Position numbers and translations under genes: made by a program
Shown here: positions 54,600-63,100 of the stretch, in pieces
How the letters are laid out: each line of letters starts with the position of its first letter
Numbering within the stretch: the stretch's first letter is position 1
Assembly (NCBI GenBank): GCA_963842975.1
Contig: CAWJIH010000006.1
Span: 186,001-250,000, forward strand
Direction: 5' to 3'
Length of the DNA stretch: 64,000 bases
Source of the DNA: JACJWR01 sp963842975
GTDB taxonomy: Bacteria > Actinomycetota > Actinomycetes > S36-B12 > UBA10799
The notes under the pieces: model-generated
What the model saw: the letters and a program-made list of their open reading frames with translations, nothing else
The model's database searches: none
Told to the model about the DNA's origin: nothing

Positions 54600-55268
54600 A
54601 TGGGACTGCAGATTTCACCGAGTATTTTGTCGGCCGACTTCGCCCACCTCGCCGACGAGTGTGCGGCTCTGTCCGGCCATGCCGACTGGCTACACGTGGA
54701 TGTGATGGACAACCACTTCGTGCCCAACCTCACCCTCGGCCTGCCGATCGTCGAGTCGCTGCTGGCAGTGGTGGACACCCCGATCGACTGCCATTTGATG
54801 ATCGAGGACCCCGACCGATGGGCGCCGGCCTATGCCGAGGCGGGCGCCGGCAGCGTGACCTTCCACGTGGAAGCTGCACATGCCCCGGTCCGGTTGGCCC
54901 GGGAAATCCGCAGCGCAGGAGCTCGGGCCGGGATGGGCCTGAAACCGGCTACCGGAGTGGAGCAGTACGCGGACCTGCTCGACGAGATTGACATGCTGCT
55001 GCTGATGACCGTTGAACCCGGATTCGGCGGGCAGTCCTTTCTCGACTTGGTGCTGCCCAAGATCGCACGGGCGCGCCAACTCATCGATGGCCGCGACGTG
55101 GACGTCTGGCTGCAGGTCGACGGTGGAGTCGACGCGGACACCATCGTGCGCTGCGCCGAAGCTGGCGCAGACGTTTTCGTGGCGGGCTCCGCGGTGTATG
55201 GCGCAGACGACCCGGCATCCGCTGTCGACAATCTGCGCGCCGCAGCTGAGGCCGCCGTGGCCACATGA
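54600..55268 (+). CDS. rpe: ribulose-phosphate 3-epimerase
   Basis: Rpe interconverts ribulose 5-phosphate and xylulose 5-phosphate. The former is also a substrate of RibB downstream. The 222-residue barrel has ISPSILSADFAHL, the metal and catalytic HVDVMDNHFVPNLTLG, MTVEPGFGGQSF and VDGGVDADT. It overlaps ribD by 4 nt. Confidence 0.96.
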   Translation: MGLQISPSILSADFAHLADECAALSGHADWLHVDVMDNHFVPNLTLGLPIVESLLAVVDTPIDCHLMIEDPDRWAPAYAEAGAGSVTFHVEAAHAPVRLAREIRSAGARAGMGLKPATGVEQYADLLDEIDMLLLMTVEPGFGGQSFLDLVLPKIARARQLIDGRDVDVWLQVDGGVDADTIVRCAEAGADVFVAGSAVYGADDPASAVDNLRAAAEAAVAT

Positions 55269-56278
55269 CGGCACCGCTGTCAGCGGCCGAGGAACGCGCC
55301 CTGGATCGGAGTATCGACCTAGCTCGGGGCTCAGGGGTTACGAAGGGGCCAAACCCGGCGGTCGGCTGCGTGCTACTCGATGCCGCCGGCGAAGTGTTGG
55401 CCGAAGGTTGGCACCGCGGCCCGGGCACCGCCCACGCCGAAGTCGACGCCCTTGCCAAGGTCGGGGATCGTGCGTGGGGTGCCACGGCGGTGGTGTCGAT
55501 GGAGCCGTGCGCTCATCACGGGCGCACCCCGCCGTGCACCCAGGCCCTGCTGGCTGCCGGGGTTGCCCGGGTGGTGTTCGGTCAGGCCGATCCGAATCCG
55601 CAAGCCGCAGGTGGAGCCGCAGAACTGGTGGCAGCCGGCCTTGAAGTGGTTGGTCCGGCCCGGGCAGCCGAGGCCCGTGCGGTGAATAGGGCCTGGAATC
55701 AGGCAGTGGAGTTGGGTCGGCCGGTGGTGGTGTGGAAAGTGGCCGCCAGCCTCGACGGCCGGATCGGCGCGGCCGACGGCAGTTCCAAATGGATCACTTC
55801 GCCAGAGTCTCGCGAGCAGGTGCACCAGTTACGCGCGCAAGTCGACGCGGTGCTCACCGGGAGTGGCACCGCGTTGGCGGATCGTCCCGCCCTCACCGCC
55901 CGACCTGGCGGTGTCGCGGTACCGGATCAACCGCTGCGCGCCGTGATGGGCCGCACCGTGTTGCCGGCAGACCATCCGCTGGCCGACGCCCTGATGCTGG
56001 ACACCCATGAGCCACAGCAGGCGTTGGCGCGGCTGTGGCAGGCAGACGTGCGCCGTGTCATGCTCGAGTGCGGCCCGCGGCTCGCGGGGGCCTTCCTCGC
56101 GGCCGATCTGGTCGACGAGGTGGTGTGGTTCAGCGCACCGCTGATACTCGGTTCGGACGGACTCGCAGTCGCCGCAGGCGGCCCGTCGACGTTGTCTGAT
56201 GCGTTGCGCTGGCAGGTGGTGGCGCTGGCACAGAGCGGTCCGGACGTGCGAATCGACCTGCGTCGAAAGGAGAACTGA
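55265..56278 (+). CDS. ribD: bifunctional riboflavin deaminase/reductase
   Basis: RibD carries out the second and third steps of riboflavin synthesis. The 337-residue protein has the deaminase domain (about 1-145), with zinc ligands and catalytic Glu in HAEVDAL and PCAHHGRTPPC. The reductase domain follows, with KVAASLDGRIGAADG and ECGPRLAGAFL. Its stop overlaps the ribE start by one base. Confidence 0.95.
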   Translation: MTAPLSAAEERALDRSIDLARGSGVTKGPNPAVGCVLLDAAGEVLAEGWHRGPGTAHAEVDALAKVGDRAWGATAVVSMEPCAHHGRTPPCTQALLAAGVARVVFGQADPNPQAAGGAAELVAAGLEVVGPARAAEARAVNRAWNQAVELGRPVVVWKVAASLDGRIGAADGSSKWITSPESREQVHQLRAQVDAVLTGSGTALADRPALTARPGGVAVPDQPLRAVMGRTVLPADHPLADALMLDTHEPQQALARLWQADVRRVMLECGPRLAGAFLAADLVDEVVWFSAPLILGSDGLAVAAGGPSTLSDALRWQVVALAQSGPDVRIDLRRKEN

Positions 56279-56871
56279 TGTTCACCGGAATAGTGCTCGA
56301 TACCGGGCGGGTAGTGGCGGTGGAGGACCTCGCCGACGAGGCCCGTCGGCTGCGCATCGCCAGCAGCGTGGTCACACCGGGGGCCCGCGCTGGGGAGTCG
56401 ATCTGCGTCAATGGCGTCTGCTTGACGGTGGTCGATCCGGCCGGGGACGAGTTCGGCGCCGATGTGATGAAGGAGACCTTGGATCGCTCCTCGCTGGGAC
56501 GGCTTCACGTGGGGGATCCGGTCAATCTGGAGCCAGCCATGGGCGTCGGCGACCGATTTGGCGGCCACATCGTGTCCGGCCACGTCGATGCCCAGGCGCG
56601 ACTCCGCAGCCGCGTCGACAGTGAGCATTGGCGGGTGCTGGAGTTCGAGGCGCCACCGCAGGTGCGCAAGTACCTTGCGGAGAAGGGTTCGGTGACACTC
56701 GACGGGGTGTCGCTGACGGTTGCTGATGTGGGTGCGGACTGGTTCACGGTGTCGCTGATCCCGACCACGCTGCGCGAGACGACCCTGGGCGAACGTCAAG
56801 TCGGCGACCTAGTCAACCTCGAGGTGGACATGCTGGCCCGGTACGTTGAGCGCATGCTGGAGCAGCGGTGA
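56278..56871 (+). CDS. ribE: riboflavin synthase alpha chain
   Basis: This enzyme dismutates two lumazines into riboflavin. The 197-residue protein has the expected internal duplication of two barrel halves. It begins MFTGIV, contains VNGVCLTV in the first half and LDGVSLTV in the second, and has SGHVDAQAR between. It follows ribD directly and overlaps ribBA by 4 nt. Confidence 0.96.
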   Translation: MFTGIVLDTGRVVAVEDLADEARRLRIASSVVTPGARAGESICVNGVCLTVVDPAGDEFGADVMKETLDRSSLGRLHVGDPVNLEPAMGVGDRFGGHIVSGHVDAQARLRSRVDSEHWRVLEFEAPPQVRKYLAEKGSVTLDGVSLTVADVGADWFTVSLIPTTLRETTLGERQVGDLVNLEVDMLARYVERMLEQR

Positions 56872-58307
56872 TCCCCTACGACGACCTCTACGGTGAACAT
56901 CCGCCGCGGCCAACGCGGCGGACCGCCGTTCCCGCCACCCAAACCGGCCAAACCGGCCAAACCGGCGAAGCCGAGGCGTCCGGCGTGTCGGCTGCCGCTG
57001 GCGCCGGCGGCGTCCGGCTCGATCCAGTTCCGGCGGCCATCGACGCAATCGCTGCCGGGCACTGTGTGGTGGTGGTGGACGATGAGGATCGGGAGAACGA
57101 GGGGGACTTGATCGCAGCCGCCCAATTGGCGACCCAAGAGACGTTGGCGTTCATGATCCGGCACACCTCAGGGGTGATCTGCACACCCATGGTGGGCGCC
57201 GACCTCGACCGACTGGCGTTGCCGCCGATGACGGCGGTAAACGAGGACGCCAAGGGCACCGCCTATGCAGTCAGCGTGGACGCCCGCGATGGGGTGAGCA
57301 CCGGCATCAGCGCGGCCGACCGGGCCCGGACGGTCCGGGTGCTCGCCGACTCTGCCACCGAGCCTTGGGAAATCACCCGTCCCGGGCACGTCTTTCCGCT
57401 TCGGGCGGTGCCCGGCGGTGTGCTGCGCCGGGCTGGCCACACCGAGGCGGCGGTGGACCTTGCCCGGATCGCCGGGCTGAACCCGGCCGGGGTGATCGCG
57501 GAGTTGGTGAATGACGACGGTGAAATGATGCGCGCGCCGGACTGTCGTGTGTTCGCCGACGCCCACGGTCTGGTGATGATCTCGATCGCGGACCTCATCG
57601 ACTATCTGCGCAGGTCGGAGACCCACGTCCGGCGAATCACCGACGCGCTGCTGCCGCTTCCGGCGGGGCAGTTCCGCGCGGTTGGTTACGAAAGCCTCAT
57701 CACCGGCCACGACAGTGTGGCGTTGGTCATGGGCGACCTCGGTGACGGCGAGGACGTCTTGGTGCGGGTGCATTCGGAGTGCTTGACCGGTGACGTTTTC
57801 GGCTCATTGCGTTGTGACTGCGGCCCGCAGCTGCAGGCGGCACTGGAGCAGGTTGCCGGCGAAGGTCGCGGAGTTGTGTTGTACGTGCGCGGCCACGAAG
57901 GTCGCGGGATCGGGTTGATGCACAAGTTGCGCGCCTACAACCTGCAAGACGCCGGGGCGGACACTGTCGATGCCAATCTGGAACTCGGCCTTCCCGCGGA
58001 CGCCCGCGAATACGGCACCGGAGCGCAGATCCTGACCGACCTCGGTGTGCGATCCATGCGCCTGCTCACCAACAACCCAGACAAACGAGCAGGGTTGAGC
58101 GGTTTCGGCCTGACCATCCTTGGCCGGGTGCCGTTGGAAGTCGTGCCCAACCCCCACAACGAGTTTTATTTGCGCACCAAACAGGCTCGGATGGGCCACC
58201 ACCTCGACTTCGACGACACGGCATCGGACACCTCGGACGCCGCCGCAGCGGATGCCACCGCCGCGGACGGTGTTGCGGCAGACACAGATGATGGAGGCCA
58301 CGCATGA
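56868..58307 (+). CDS. ribBA: dihydroxybutanone-phosphate synthase / GTP cyclohydrolase II
   Basis: RibBA supplies both precursors of riboflavin from ribulose 5-phosphate and GTP. RibB (about 50-255) has VDDEDRENEGDLI and the acidic metal site. RibA (about 260-450) has the zinc cysteines in HSECLTGDVFGSLRCDCG and the catalytic RGHEGRGIGL. An unusual N-terminal extension of about 45 residues includes QTGQTGQTG, encoded by three copies of AAACCGGCC (56941-56967). The C-terminus is an Ala/Asp-rich tail of about 35 residues. Its GTG start overlaps ribE. An internal GTG near 56983 could give a shorter form. Confidence 0.94.
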   Translation: MIPYDDLYGEHPPRPTRRTAVPATQTGQTGQTGEAEASGVSAAAGAGGVRLDPVPAAIDAIAAGHCVVVVDDEDRENEGDLIAAAQLATQETLAFMIRHTSGVICTPMVGADLDRLALPPMTAVNEDAKGTAYAVSVDARDGVSTGISAADRARTVRVLADSATEPWEITRPGHVFPLRAVPGGVLRRAGHTEAAVDLARIAGLNPAGVIAELVNDDGEMMRAPDCRVFADAHGLVMISIADLIDYLRRSETHVRRITDALLPLPAGQFRAVGYESLITGHDSVALVMGDLGDGEDVLVRVHSECLTGDVFGSLRCDCGPQLQAALEQVAGEGRGVVLYVRGHEGRGIGLMHKLRAYNLQDAGADTVDANLELGLPADAREYGTGAQILTDLGVRSMRLLTNNPDKRAGLSGFGLTILGRVPLEVVPNPHNEFYLRTKQARMGHHLDFDDTASDTSDAAAADATAADGVAADTDDGGHA

Positions 58308-58777
58308 GTGGAGCAGGAACGCCGGACACTGACTTCTTCGATGTCGATCCTGGGCTATCGGTCGCGATCGTGGCGGCTCGCTGGCACATGGAGATTCAGG
58401 AGTCCTTGGTGGCCAATGCGGAGGCCGAATGCCGACGCCATGGCATCACTGCGGAGGTGCATTGGGTTCCCGGCACGTTCGAAATCCCGGTGGTGGTGCG
58501 CAAACTGGCCATCAGCCACGACGCAGTGATCGCCTTCGGCACCGTGGTGCGCGGCGGCACTCCACACTTCGAGTACGTCTGTGATTCGGTGACCAGCGCG
58601 CTGACCACCATACCGCTGGACACCGGCACCCCGGTGGGCTTCGGCATCCTCACCTGCGACACGTTCGAGCAGGCGCGCGACCGTGCCGGTCTGCCCGGAT
58701 CGGCGGAAAATAAGGGAGTTGAGGCAGCCTCAGCAGCCCTCGCTACCGCGACCCTGATGCGGCGTCTGACACTCTAG
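58304..58777 (+). CDS. ribH: 6,7-dimethyl-8-ribityllumazine synthase
   Basis: RibH condenses the two RibBA/RibD products into lumazine. The 157-residue protein has the substrate-binding VPGTFEIPVVV, the AFGTVVRGGTPHFEYV loop with the catalytic His, and GILTCDTFEQA. It overlaps ribBA by 4 nt and completes the pathway in this operon. Confidence 0.96.
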   Translation: MSGAGTPDTDFFDVDPGLSVAIVAARWHMEIQESLVANAEAECRRHGITAEVHWVPGTFEIPVVVRKLAISHDAVIAFGTVVRGGTPHFEYVCDSVTSALTTIPLDTGTPVGFGILTCDTFEQARDRAGLPGSAENKGVEAASAALATATLMRRLTL

Positions 58778-58782
58778 AACCC

Positions 58783-59046
58783 GTGAAGACTTTCGACGAC
58801 CTCTACGCCGAGTTGCTCGACCGCGCCGAACGCCGACCTGCTGGGTCATCCACGGTGGCCTTGCTGGATGGCGGCGTGCACGCGGTGGGCAAGAAAGTCG
58901 TGGAGGAGGCCGCCGAAGCGTGGATGGCGGCGGAACATGAAGGCCGGGAACGTACCGCCGAGGAAATCTCCCAGTTGCTCTATCACGCCCAAGTCCTGAT
59001 GATCGCCGCCGGCGTCACCCTCGACGAGGTGTACGCCCAGCTCTGA
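58783..59046 (+). CDS. hisE: phosphoribosyl-ATP pyrophosphatase
   Basis: HisE hydrolyses phosphoribosyl-ATP, the second step of histidine synthesis. The 87-residue all-helical protein has KKVVEEAAEAWMAA with the metal-binding Glu residues, and EEISQLLYHAQVLM. It starts with GTG 5 nt after ribH, so it is probably cotranscribed with riboflavin genes. Confidence 0.95.
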   Translation: MKTFDDLYAELLDRAERRPAGSSTVALLDGGVHAVGKKVVEEAAEAWMAAEHEGRERTAEEISQLLYHAQVLMIAAGVTLDEVYAQL

Positions 59047-59096
59047 CCTCCCGCGGGAGGGCTGCAAGATCTCACGCACACCGGGCCGGGGCCCGG
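59047..59096 (+). promoter_or_regulatory. two GC-rich inverted repeats between hisE and hisG
   Basis: CCTCCCGCGGGAGG (59047-59060) is a perfect 14-nt palindrome starting right after the hisE stop. CCGGG...CCCGG (59081-59096) is a second, with CC/GG extending the stem. The 83-nt gap is the longest in this cluster. The repeats could reduce read-through into hisG or stabilise the upstream mRNA. No leader peptide rich in His is present. Confidence 0.35.
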
Positions 59097-59129
59097 CATC
59101 CGGTGATGACACATACGAGAGGAACAACC

Positions 59130-59975
59130 ATGCTTCGGGTCGCAGTGCCTAACAAAGGCGCGCTATCGGCACCGGCTAGGCAAATGCTGGTGGAAGCCGG
59201 CTATTTGGGTAGCACCAGCCCACGGGAATTGATGGTGCATGACCCAGTCAACGACGTGGAGTTCTTCTTCCTTCGACCCAAGGACATCGCCACCTACGTG
59301 GGCGGTGGCACGTTGGACATTGGGATCACCGGGCAAGACATGCTCATCGAGGCCGGCCGACCCGCTGAGCAGTTGCTGGAGTTGGGATTCGGCGGATCGA
59401 CATTCCGGCTGGCGGTACCCCCGGACGGTCCGAGCACGCCGCACGGGTTGTCCGGAACCCGGATTGCCACCAGCTATGCCGCACTGCTGGCCGAATGGCT
59501 CCGCGACCACCAGCTGGAGGCGACCATCGTGCGACTCGACGGTGCGGTGGAGAACGCGGTTCGGCTGGGTGTGGCCGACGCGATCGCCGACGTGGTGGAC
59601 ACCGGGACCACACTCCGCCTGGCCGGACTACAGATCATTGGCGAACCGCTGCTGCACAGCCAGGCGGTCCTCGTCGGATCACCAGAACACTCAGGAGATT
59701 CCGCGGTGCAGACTTTCGTGCGCCGGTTGCAGGGCGTCATCGTCGCGCGGACCTACGTGTTGGTCGACTACGACATTCCCTCGCACTTGGTCGATGAGGC
59801 CTGCCACATCACCCCGGGGCTGGAATCGCCGACCGTCTCGCCGCTGCGTGACCAACAGTGGTCGGCCATCCGGGCAATGGTTCCGCGCGCGGACGTGCAC
59901 ACGGTGATGGACGCGCTATTCACCCTGGGCGGTCGCGGGATTCTGGTGACCGACATCCACGCCTGCCGGCTGTGA
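59130..59975 (+). CDS. hisG: ATP phosphoribosyltransferase (long form)
   Basis: HisG commits ATP and PRPP to histidine synthesis and is feedback-inhibited by histidine. The 281-residue protein has MLRVAVPNKGALS at the N-terminus, the PRPP loop DAIADVVDTGTTLR and a C-terminal ACT-like regulatory domain (ending LFTLGGRGILVTDIHACRL), so it is the HisZ-independent long form. The ATG at 59130 is chosen because GAGAGGAA precedes it and homology begins there. An ATG at 59103 is in frame but lacks support. Confidence 0.95.
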   Translation: MLRVAVPNKGALSAPARQMLVEAGYLGSTSPRELMVHDPVNDVEFFFLRPKDIATYVGGGTLDIGITGQDMLIEAGRPAEQLLELGFGGSTFRLAVPPDGPSTPHGLSGTRIATSYAALLAEWLRDHQLEATIVRLDGAVENAVRLGVADAIADVVDTGTTLRLAGLQIIGEPLLHSQAVLVGSPEHSGDSAVQTFVRRLQGVIVARTYVLVDYDIPSHLVDEACHITPGLESPTVSPLRDQQWSAIRAMVPRADVHTVMDALFTLGGRGILVTDIHACRL

Positions 59976-59982
59976 GCGCACC

Positions 59983-60879
59983 TCAGAGCCCGGCTCGGGC
60001 GATGACGTCGACAATTGCATCGGCTGTGGCCTGAGGCTGATCGAGCATCAGCAGGTGCGCCGCATCTATGGCGTGCACCACAACATCGTCGCCAATGTCC
60101 GGTGCCGCGCTGCGATGACGCTGCACCCACGCCGGCTGGCGCACGCGATACAGCCGCGGGCCACTTTCGCCCACCAGAATCGTCACCGGTATCTGCAGCT
60201 TGGCTTCCGCGCGTAGTTGCATCAGCGAGGTGGAGACCTTGCCGATCGCATGATCGTCGAGCATGGCCCGGCTGATTGTGGCCTTCGAACTCAGCTGTCC
60301 GGCCACTTCGGCAGGCAGATCGGCATAGACGCCAGAAAAACTGTTGTGGGTGGTGGCGCCGGCGATCACGCCGGCAGCGATGGCTTTCCCCACCGTCGGA
60401 CGGGCGTAGGGCAATTCCGGGAGCCCGCTGATGACTTTTCGCCAGAGCGGGAGATCATCGTCGGTGATTCCGGCCGGCAACTGTTCCGGGCTGTCCCCGG
60501 CGGCCTCGGACGGTGATTCGTCGGAAGCGGCAGCCGCATAATCCTCGGGCAGGCTCGCATCGATCAACACCAGTCCAGCAACGCGGTTGTGGCGCAGTCT
60601 GGCGTAGGCCTCAGCAAGCAGCCCGCCGTAGGAGTGACCGACCACGATGAGTGGATTGGGGACATTTCCGAGCGATTCGTCGATCTCCGCGGCGTAGGCG
60701 GCAAGATCGCCCCCCGGGTGCGTGGGCCGGTGTGGACGATCGAACAGATCCACACACAGCGAAGGCGGTAAGAGGTCCACCGTGGACCACCAGAGTTCGA
60801 ACGGCATCGCCAATCCGTTGAGGAAAGCCACCGTGGGCGGCTGCCCCGGTCGGATCACCCGACGAATGTCGGCGCTCAT
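59983..60879 (-). CDS. alpha/beta hydrolase
   Basis: This 298-residue hydrolase has the nucleophile elbow GHSYGG (Ser83), an oxyanion region at FLNGLAM and a late His in AIDAAHLLML. An acidic Glu/Pro-rich insertion (about 118-135) belongs to the cap. The substrate is unknown. It is cotranscribed after the DUF998 gene (the genes abut) and ends 7 nt from hisG, which it faces. Confidence 0.8.
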   Translation of the reverse strand: MSADIRRVIRPGQPPTVAFLNGLAMPFELWWSTVDLLPPSLCVDLFDRPHRPTHPGGDLAAYAAEIDESLGNVPNPLIVVGHSYGGLLAEAYARLRHNRVAGLVLIDASLPEDYAAAASDESPSEAAGDSPEQLPAGITDDDLPLWRKVISGLPELPYARPTVGKAIAAGVIAGATTHNSFSGVYADLPAEVAGQLSSKATISRAMLDDHAIGKVSTSLMQLRAEAKLQIPVTILVGESGPRLYRVRQPAWVQRHRSAAPDIGDDVVVHAIDAAHLLMLDQPQATADAIVDVIARAGL

Positions 60880-61584
60880 TCAGCGGTCCCGATCATTCGA
60901 TCCGTGGAGCAGCAATAGGCCGAGGCTGAACATGCCAGCCGAATAGAGCACGATCTGGAGTCGCTGCCACACTCCCACGCCGTCCAGCTCGGCCAGGTAC
61001 ATGACGGCGATCAGGCCGGAGATCAGCGCGTAGAGAACTCCGATGATGGTGAGCATCTGCCACTGCGGATCCCACTGCGGGCCTAGTTCACCTCGTCGGC
61101 GCAACTGCCACGACCCCAGCGCTATCGCCAGCAGCGCCACTGGCGCCAAGACCCCTTCAAGGACGCCCGTGACGTTGTGTGCGGCATGTTGCCAACTGAC
61201 GGTGCCAGCGTCTTCTGCGGCCCGGCAGGCGGCGTCAGTGGTCGGCGGGCAGTCAAGCGGGAGGAACGAGTCGGCGAAGGTCAGCATGGCGAATAGCCCG
61301 GCGGCAATGACGCCGCCCCGCAACACCCAGTTGCGCGGTAGTAGGGGGAAAGCTGCGGCGGCACCGGCGAAGAGCAGCGAGCCGGTGACGAGGTCGGAGA
61401 GCCGGAAGAACAGAGCGTTGGGTTCCCCGCGGGCCCCCAGCTCGCTGACGAACGACAGGGAACGATCCAGGCGGGCGCCCAGATACCCCTCGAGCAGGAA
61501 AGCGGAGTTGGTGATCGAACCGAGCAGCAGGCACCAGGCGGCCACCCCCGCTCGCCTCCGGTTCACCTTCGACGGTGTCTGCAT
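60880..61584 (-). CDS. DUF998 membrane protein
   Basis: The 234-residue protein has six or seven membrane helices in the DUF998 pattern: SFVSELGARGEPN after the first helix, a Cys pair in a loop (DCPPTTDAAC), and a WQHAAHN motif. The function is unknown. The ATG at 61584 is chosen because a -10 box lies 8 nt upstream. The frame is open for a further 17 codons but would overlap the divergent promoter. Confidence 0.78.
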   Translation of the reverse strand: MQTPSKVNRRRAGVAAWCLLLGSITNSAFLLEGYLGARLDRSLSFVSELGARGEPNALFFRLSDLVTGSLLFAGAAAAFPLLPRNWVLRGGVIAAGLFAMLTFADSFLPLDCPPTTDAACRAAEDAGTVSWQHAAHNVTGVLEGVLAPVALLAIALGSWQLRRRGELGPQWDPQWQMLTIIGVLYALISGLIAVMYLAELDGVGVWQRLQIVLYSAGMFSLGLLLLHGSNDRDR

Positions 61585-61592
61585 GACACCAC

Positions 61593-61602
61593 ACGCTAGC
61601 GT
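61593..61602. promoter_or_regulatory. palindromic bidirectional -10 element, ACGCTAGCGT
   Basis: This 10-bp palindrome gives TAGCGT on both strands: 61597-61602 for the carboxyltransferase and 61598-61593 for the DUF998 gene. Each box is followed by exactly 8 nt and then a start codon (GTG 61611, ATG 61584). Only 26 nt separate the two start codons, so both mRNAs are expected to be leaderless and cannot both be initiated at once. Confidence 0.6.
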
Positions 61603-61610
61603 TGCTGACC

Positions 61611-63100
61611 GTGGCGAATGATCAGCAACGCACAACCTCCGCCGATGTCATCGCAGCACTTGCCGACCCGGGATCGTTCCGGTCATGGGATACAGCACTG
61701 CCCATGCCGGCCGATGCGGACTACGCAGACAGCCTCCAGCGCGCCGCAGCGCGCGCAGGCACGGCAGAGTCAGTGGTCACTGGGCGAATCCTGCTGGAAG
61801 GCCGGGAGGTAGCGGTGATTGCCGGTGAGTTCGGCTTCCTCGCCGGTTCAGTTGGCATGGCTGCCGCCGATCGGGTCATTTCCGCCTTTCGCCGGGCCAC
61901 CGAGGAGCGATTACCGGTCATCGGGGCGCCCACCTCAGGTGGTACCCGGATGCAGGAGGGGACACCGGCGTTTCTGCGGATGGTGCCAGTCGCAGCCGCG
62001 GTGGCGGCACACCGCGCAGCAGGTCTGCCCTACCTGACCTGGCTGCGTGATCCGACCACAGGTGGTGTGATGGCCACCTGGGGTTCGCTGGGGCAGCTCA
62101 CTGTGGCTGATCCCGGAGCGCTCGTGGGGTTTCTCGGTCCGAGGGTGTTTGAGGCTATGACGGGGGAGGCATTTCCCCCAGTCCAGCGGGCCGAGAACCT
62201 CGCTCGGGTGGGCGTGATCGATGACGTCGTGGCGCTGCCGGAGCTGCGTGAATGGGTAGGCAAGGTGCTGGCCGTGGCGCAGGCCACCCAAGACGGAGGC
62301 TCCCAGCCGGCCGCCCGGGACCGTGCCGACCAGCGAGTCGCCCGGACCGTGCCGACCAGCCGGCCGCCCGGGACGGATGGGAGTGTGTGCAAGCCACTCG
62401 ACGCCCCGACCGACCTGGAGTGCGTGAAGTTTTGGCCGCCACCGCTACCGAGGTCACCTGGTTGTCGGGCACCGCCGCCGGGGAGCGCGACGACGCGATA
62501 GTTGCGGCCTTGGCGCTTTTTTCGGGATCCCCAGCGGTGGTGGTCGGTTCCGACCGCAGCGTGCGCCAGGGTGCCTTCGGCCCGGCCGGCCTGCGCACGG
62601 CTCAACGCGCCTACGCCCTGGCCGCCGAGTGGAAACTACCGTTGCTCACGATCGTGGACACCGCCGGTGCGGAGGTCTCCGCAGCGGCCGAGGAGGGTGC
62701 CATGGCGGGTGAGATTGCACGGTCGCTGGCATCGCTGAGCCAACTAGACACTCCCGTCGTGTCGCTACTGCTCGGTTCCGGTTGCGGCGGTGGTGCATTG
62801 GCCTTGCTGCCCAGCGACATCTTGCTGGCCACCGATGATTCCTGGATCACACCGCTGCCGCCGGAGGGAGCGTCGGCGATTGTGCATCGCACTACGGATC
62901 GGGCCGCAGACTTCGCCCGAACCGCGCGGATCACCGCGGTGGAACTCGCGGATCTCGGCGTCGTCGACACGCTGGTGGCCGCGCCGCAATCCGATCCTGC
63001 AGGATTCTTCAACGCTCTCGGCCCGGTGATCTGCGAGGCGCTGGCGAACGCGCGGCGCTCGCCGCGGCGCGTCGAACGGTTTGTGGTGGCTGGACCATGA
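61611..63100 (+). CDS. fused acyl-CoA carboxyltransferase (beta-alpha, AccD3-like), apparent frameshift
   Basis: The enzyme should transfer carboxyl from biotin to an acyl-CoA, probably acetyl-CoA. The beta-like half (residues 1-235: GEFGFLAGSVG, GAPTSGGTRMQEG, TTGGVMATWGS) is in one frame. The alpha-like half (VTWLSGTAAGERD, VDTAGAEVS, GSGCGGGALALLP, PPEGASAIVH) is in another. The change maps to a 27-nt repeat at 62311-62374, where one copy reads CCCGGACC instead of CCCGGGACC. Adding a G after 62345 restores a single protein of 496 residues. There is no N-terminal zinc finger, as in fused actinobacterial forms. It is probably leaderless from GTG 61611. Confidence 0.87.

Noticed and set aside
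56941..56967. The AAACCGGCC repeats as a CRISPR or iteron array
   Set aside because: There are only three contiguous copies without spacers, inside a coding frame where they encode QTG units.
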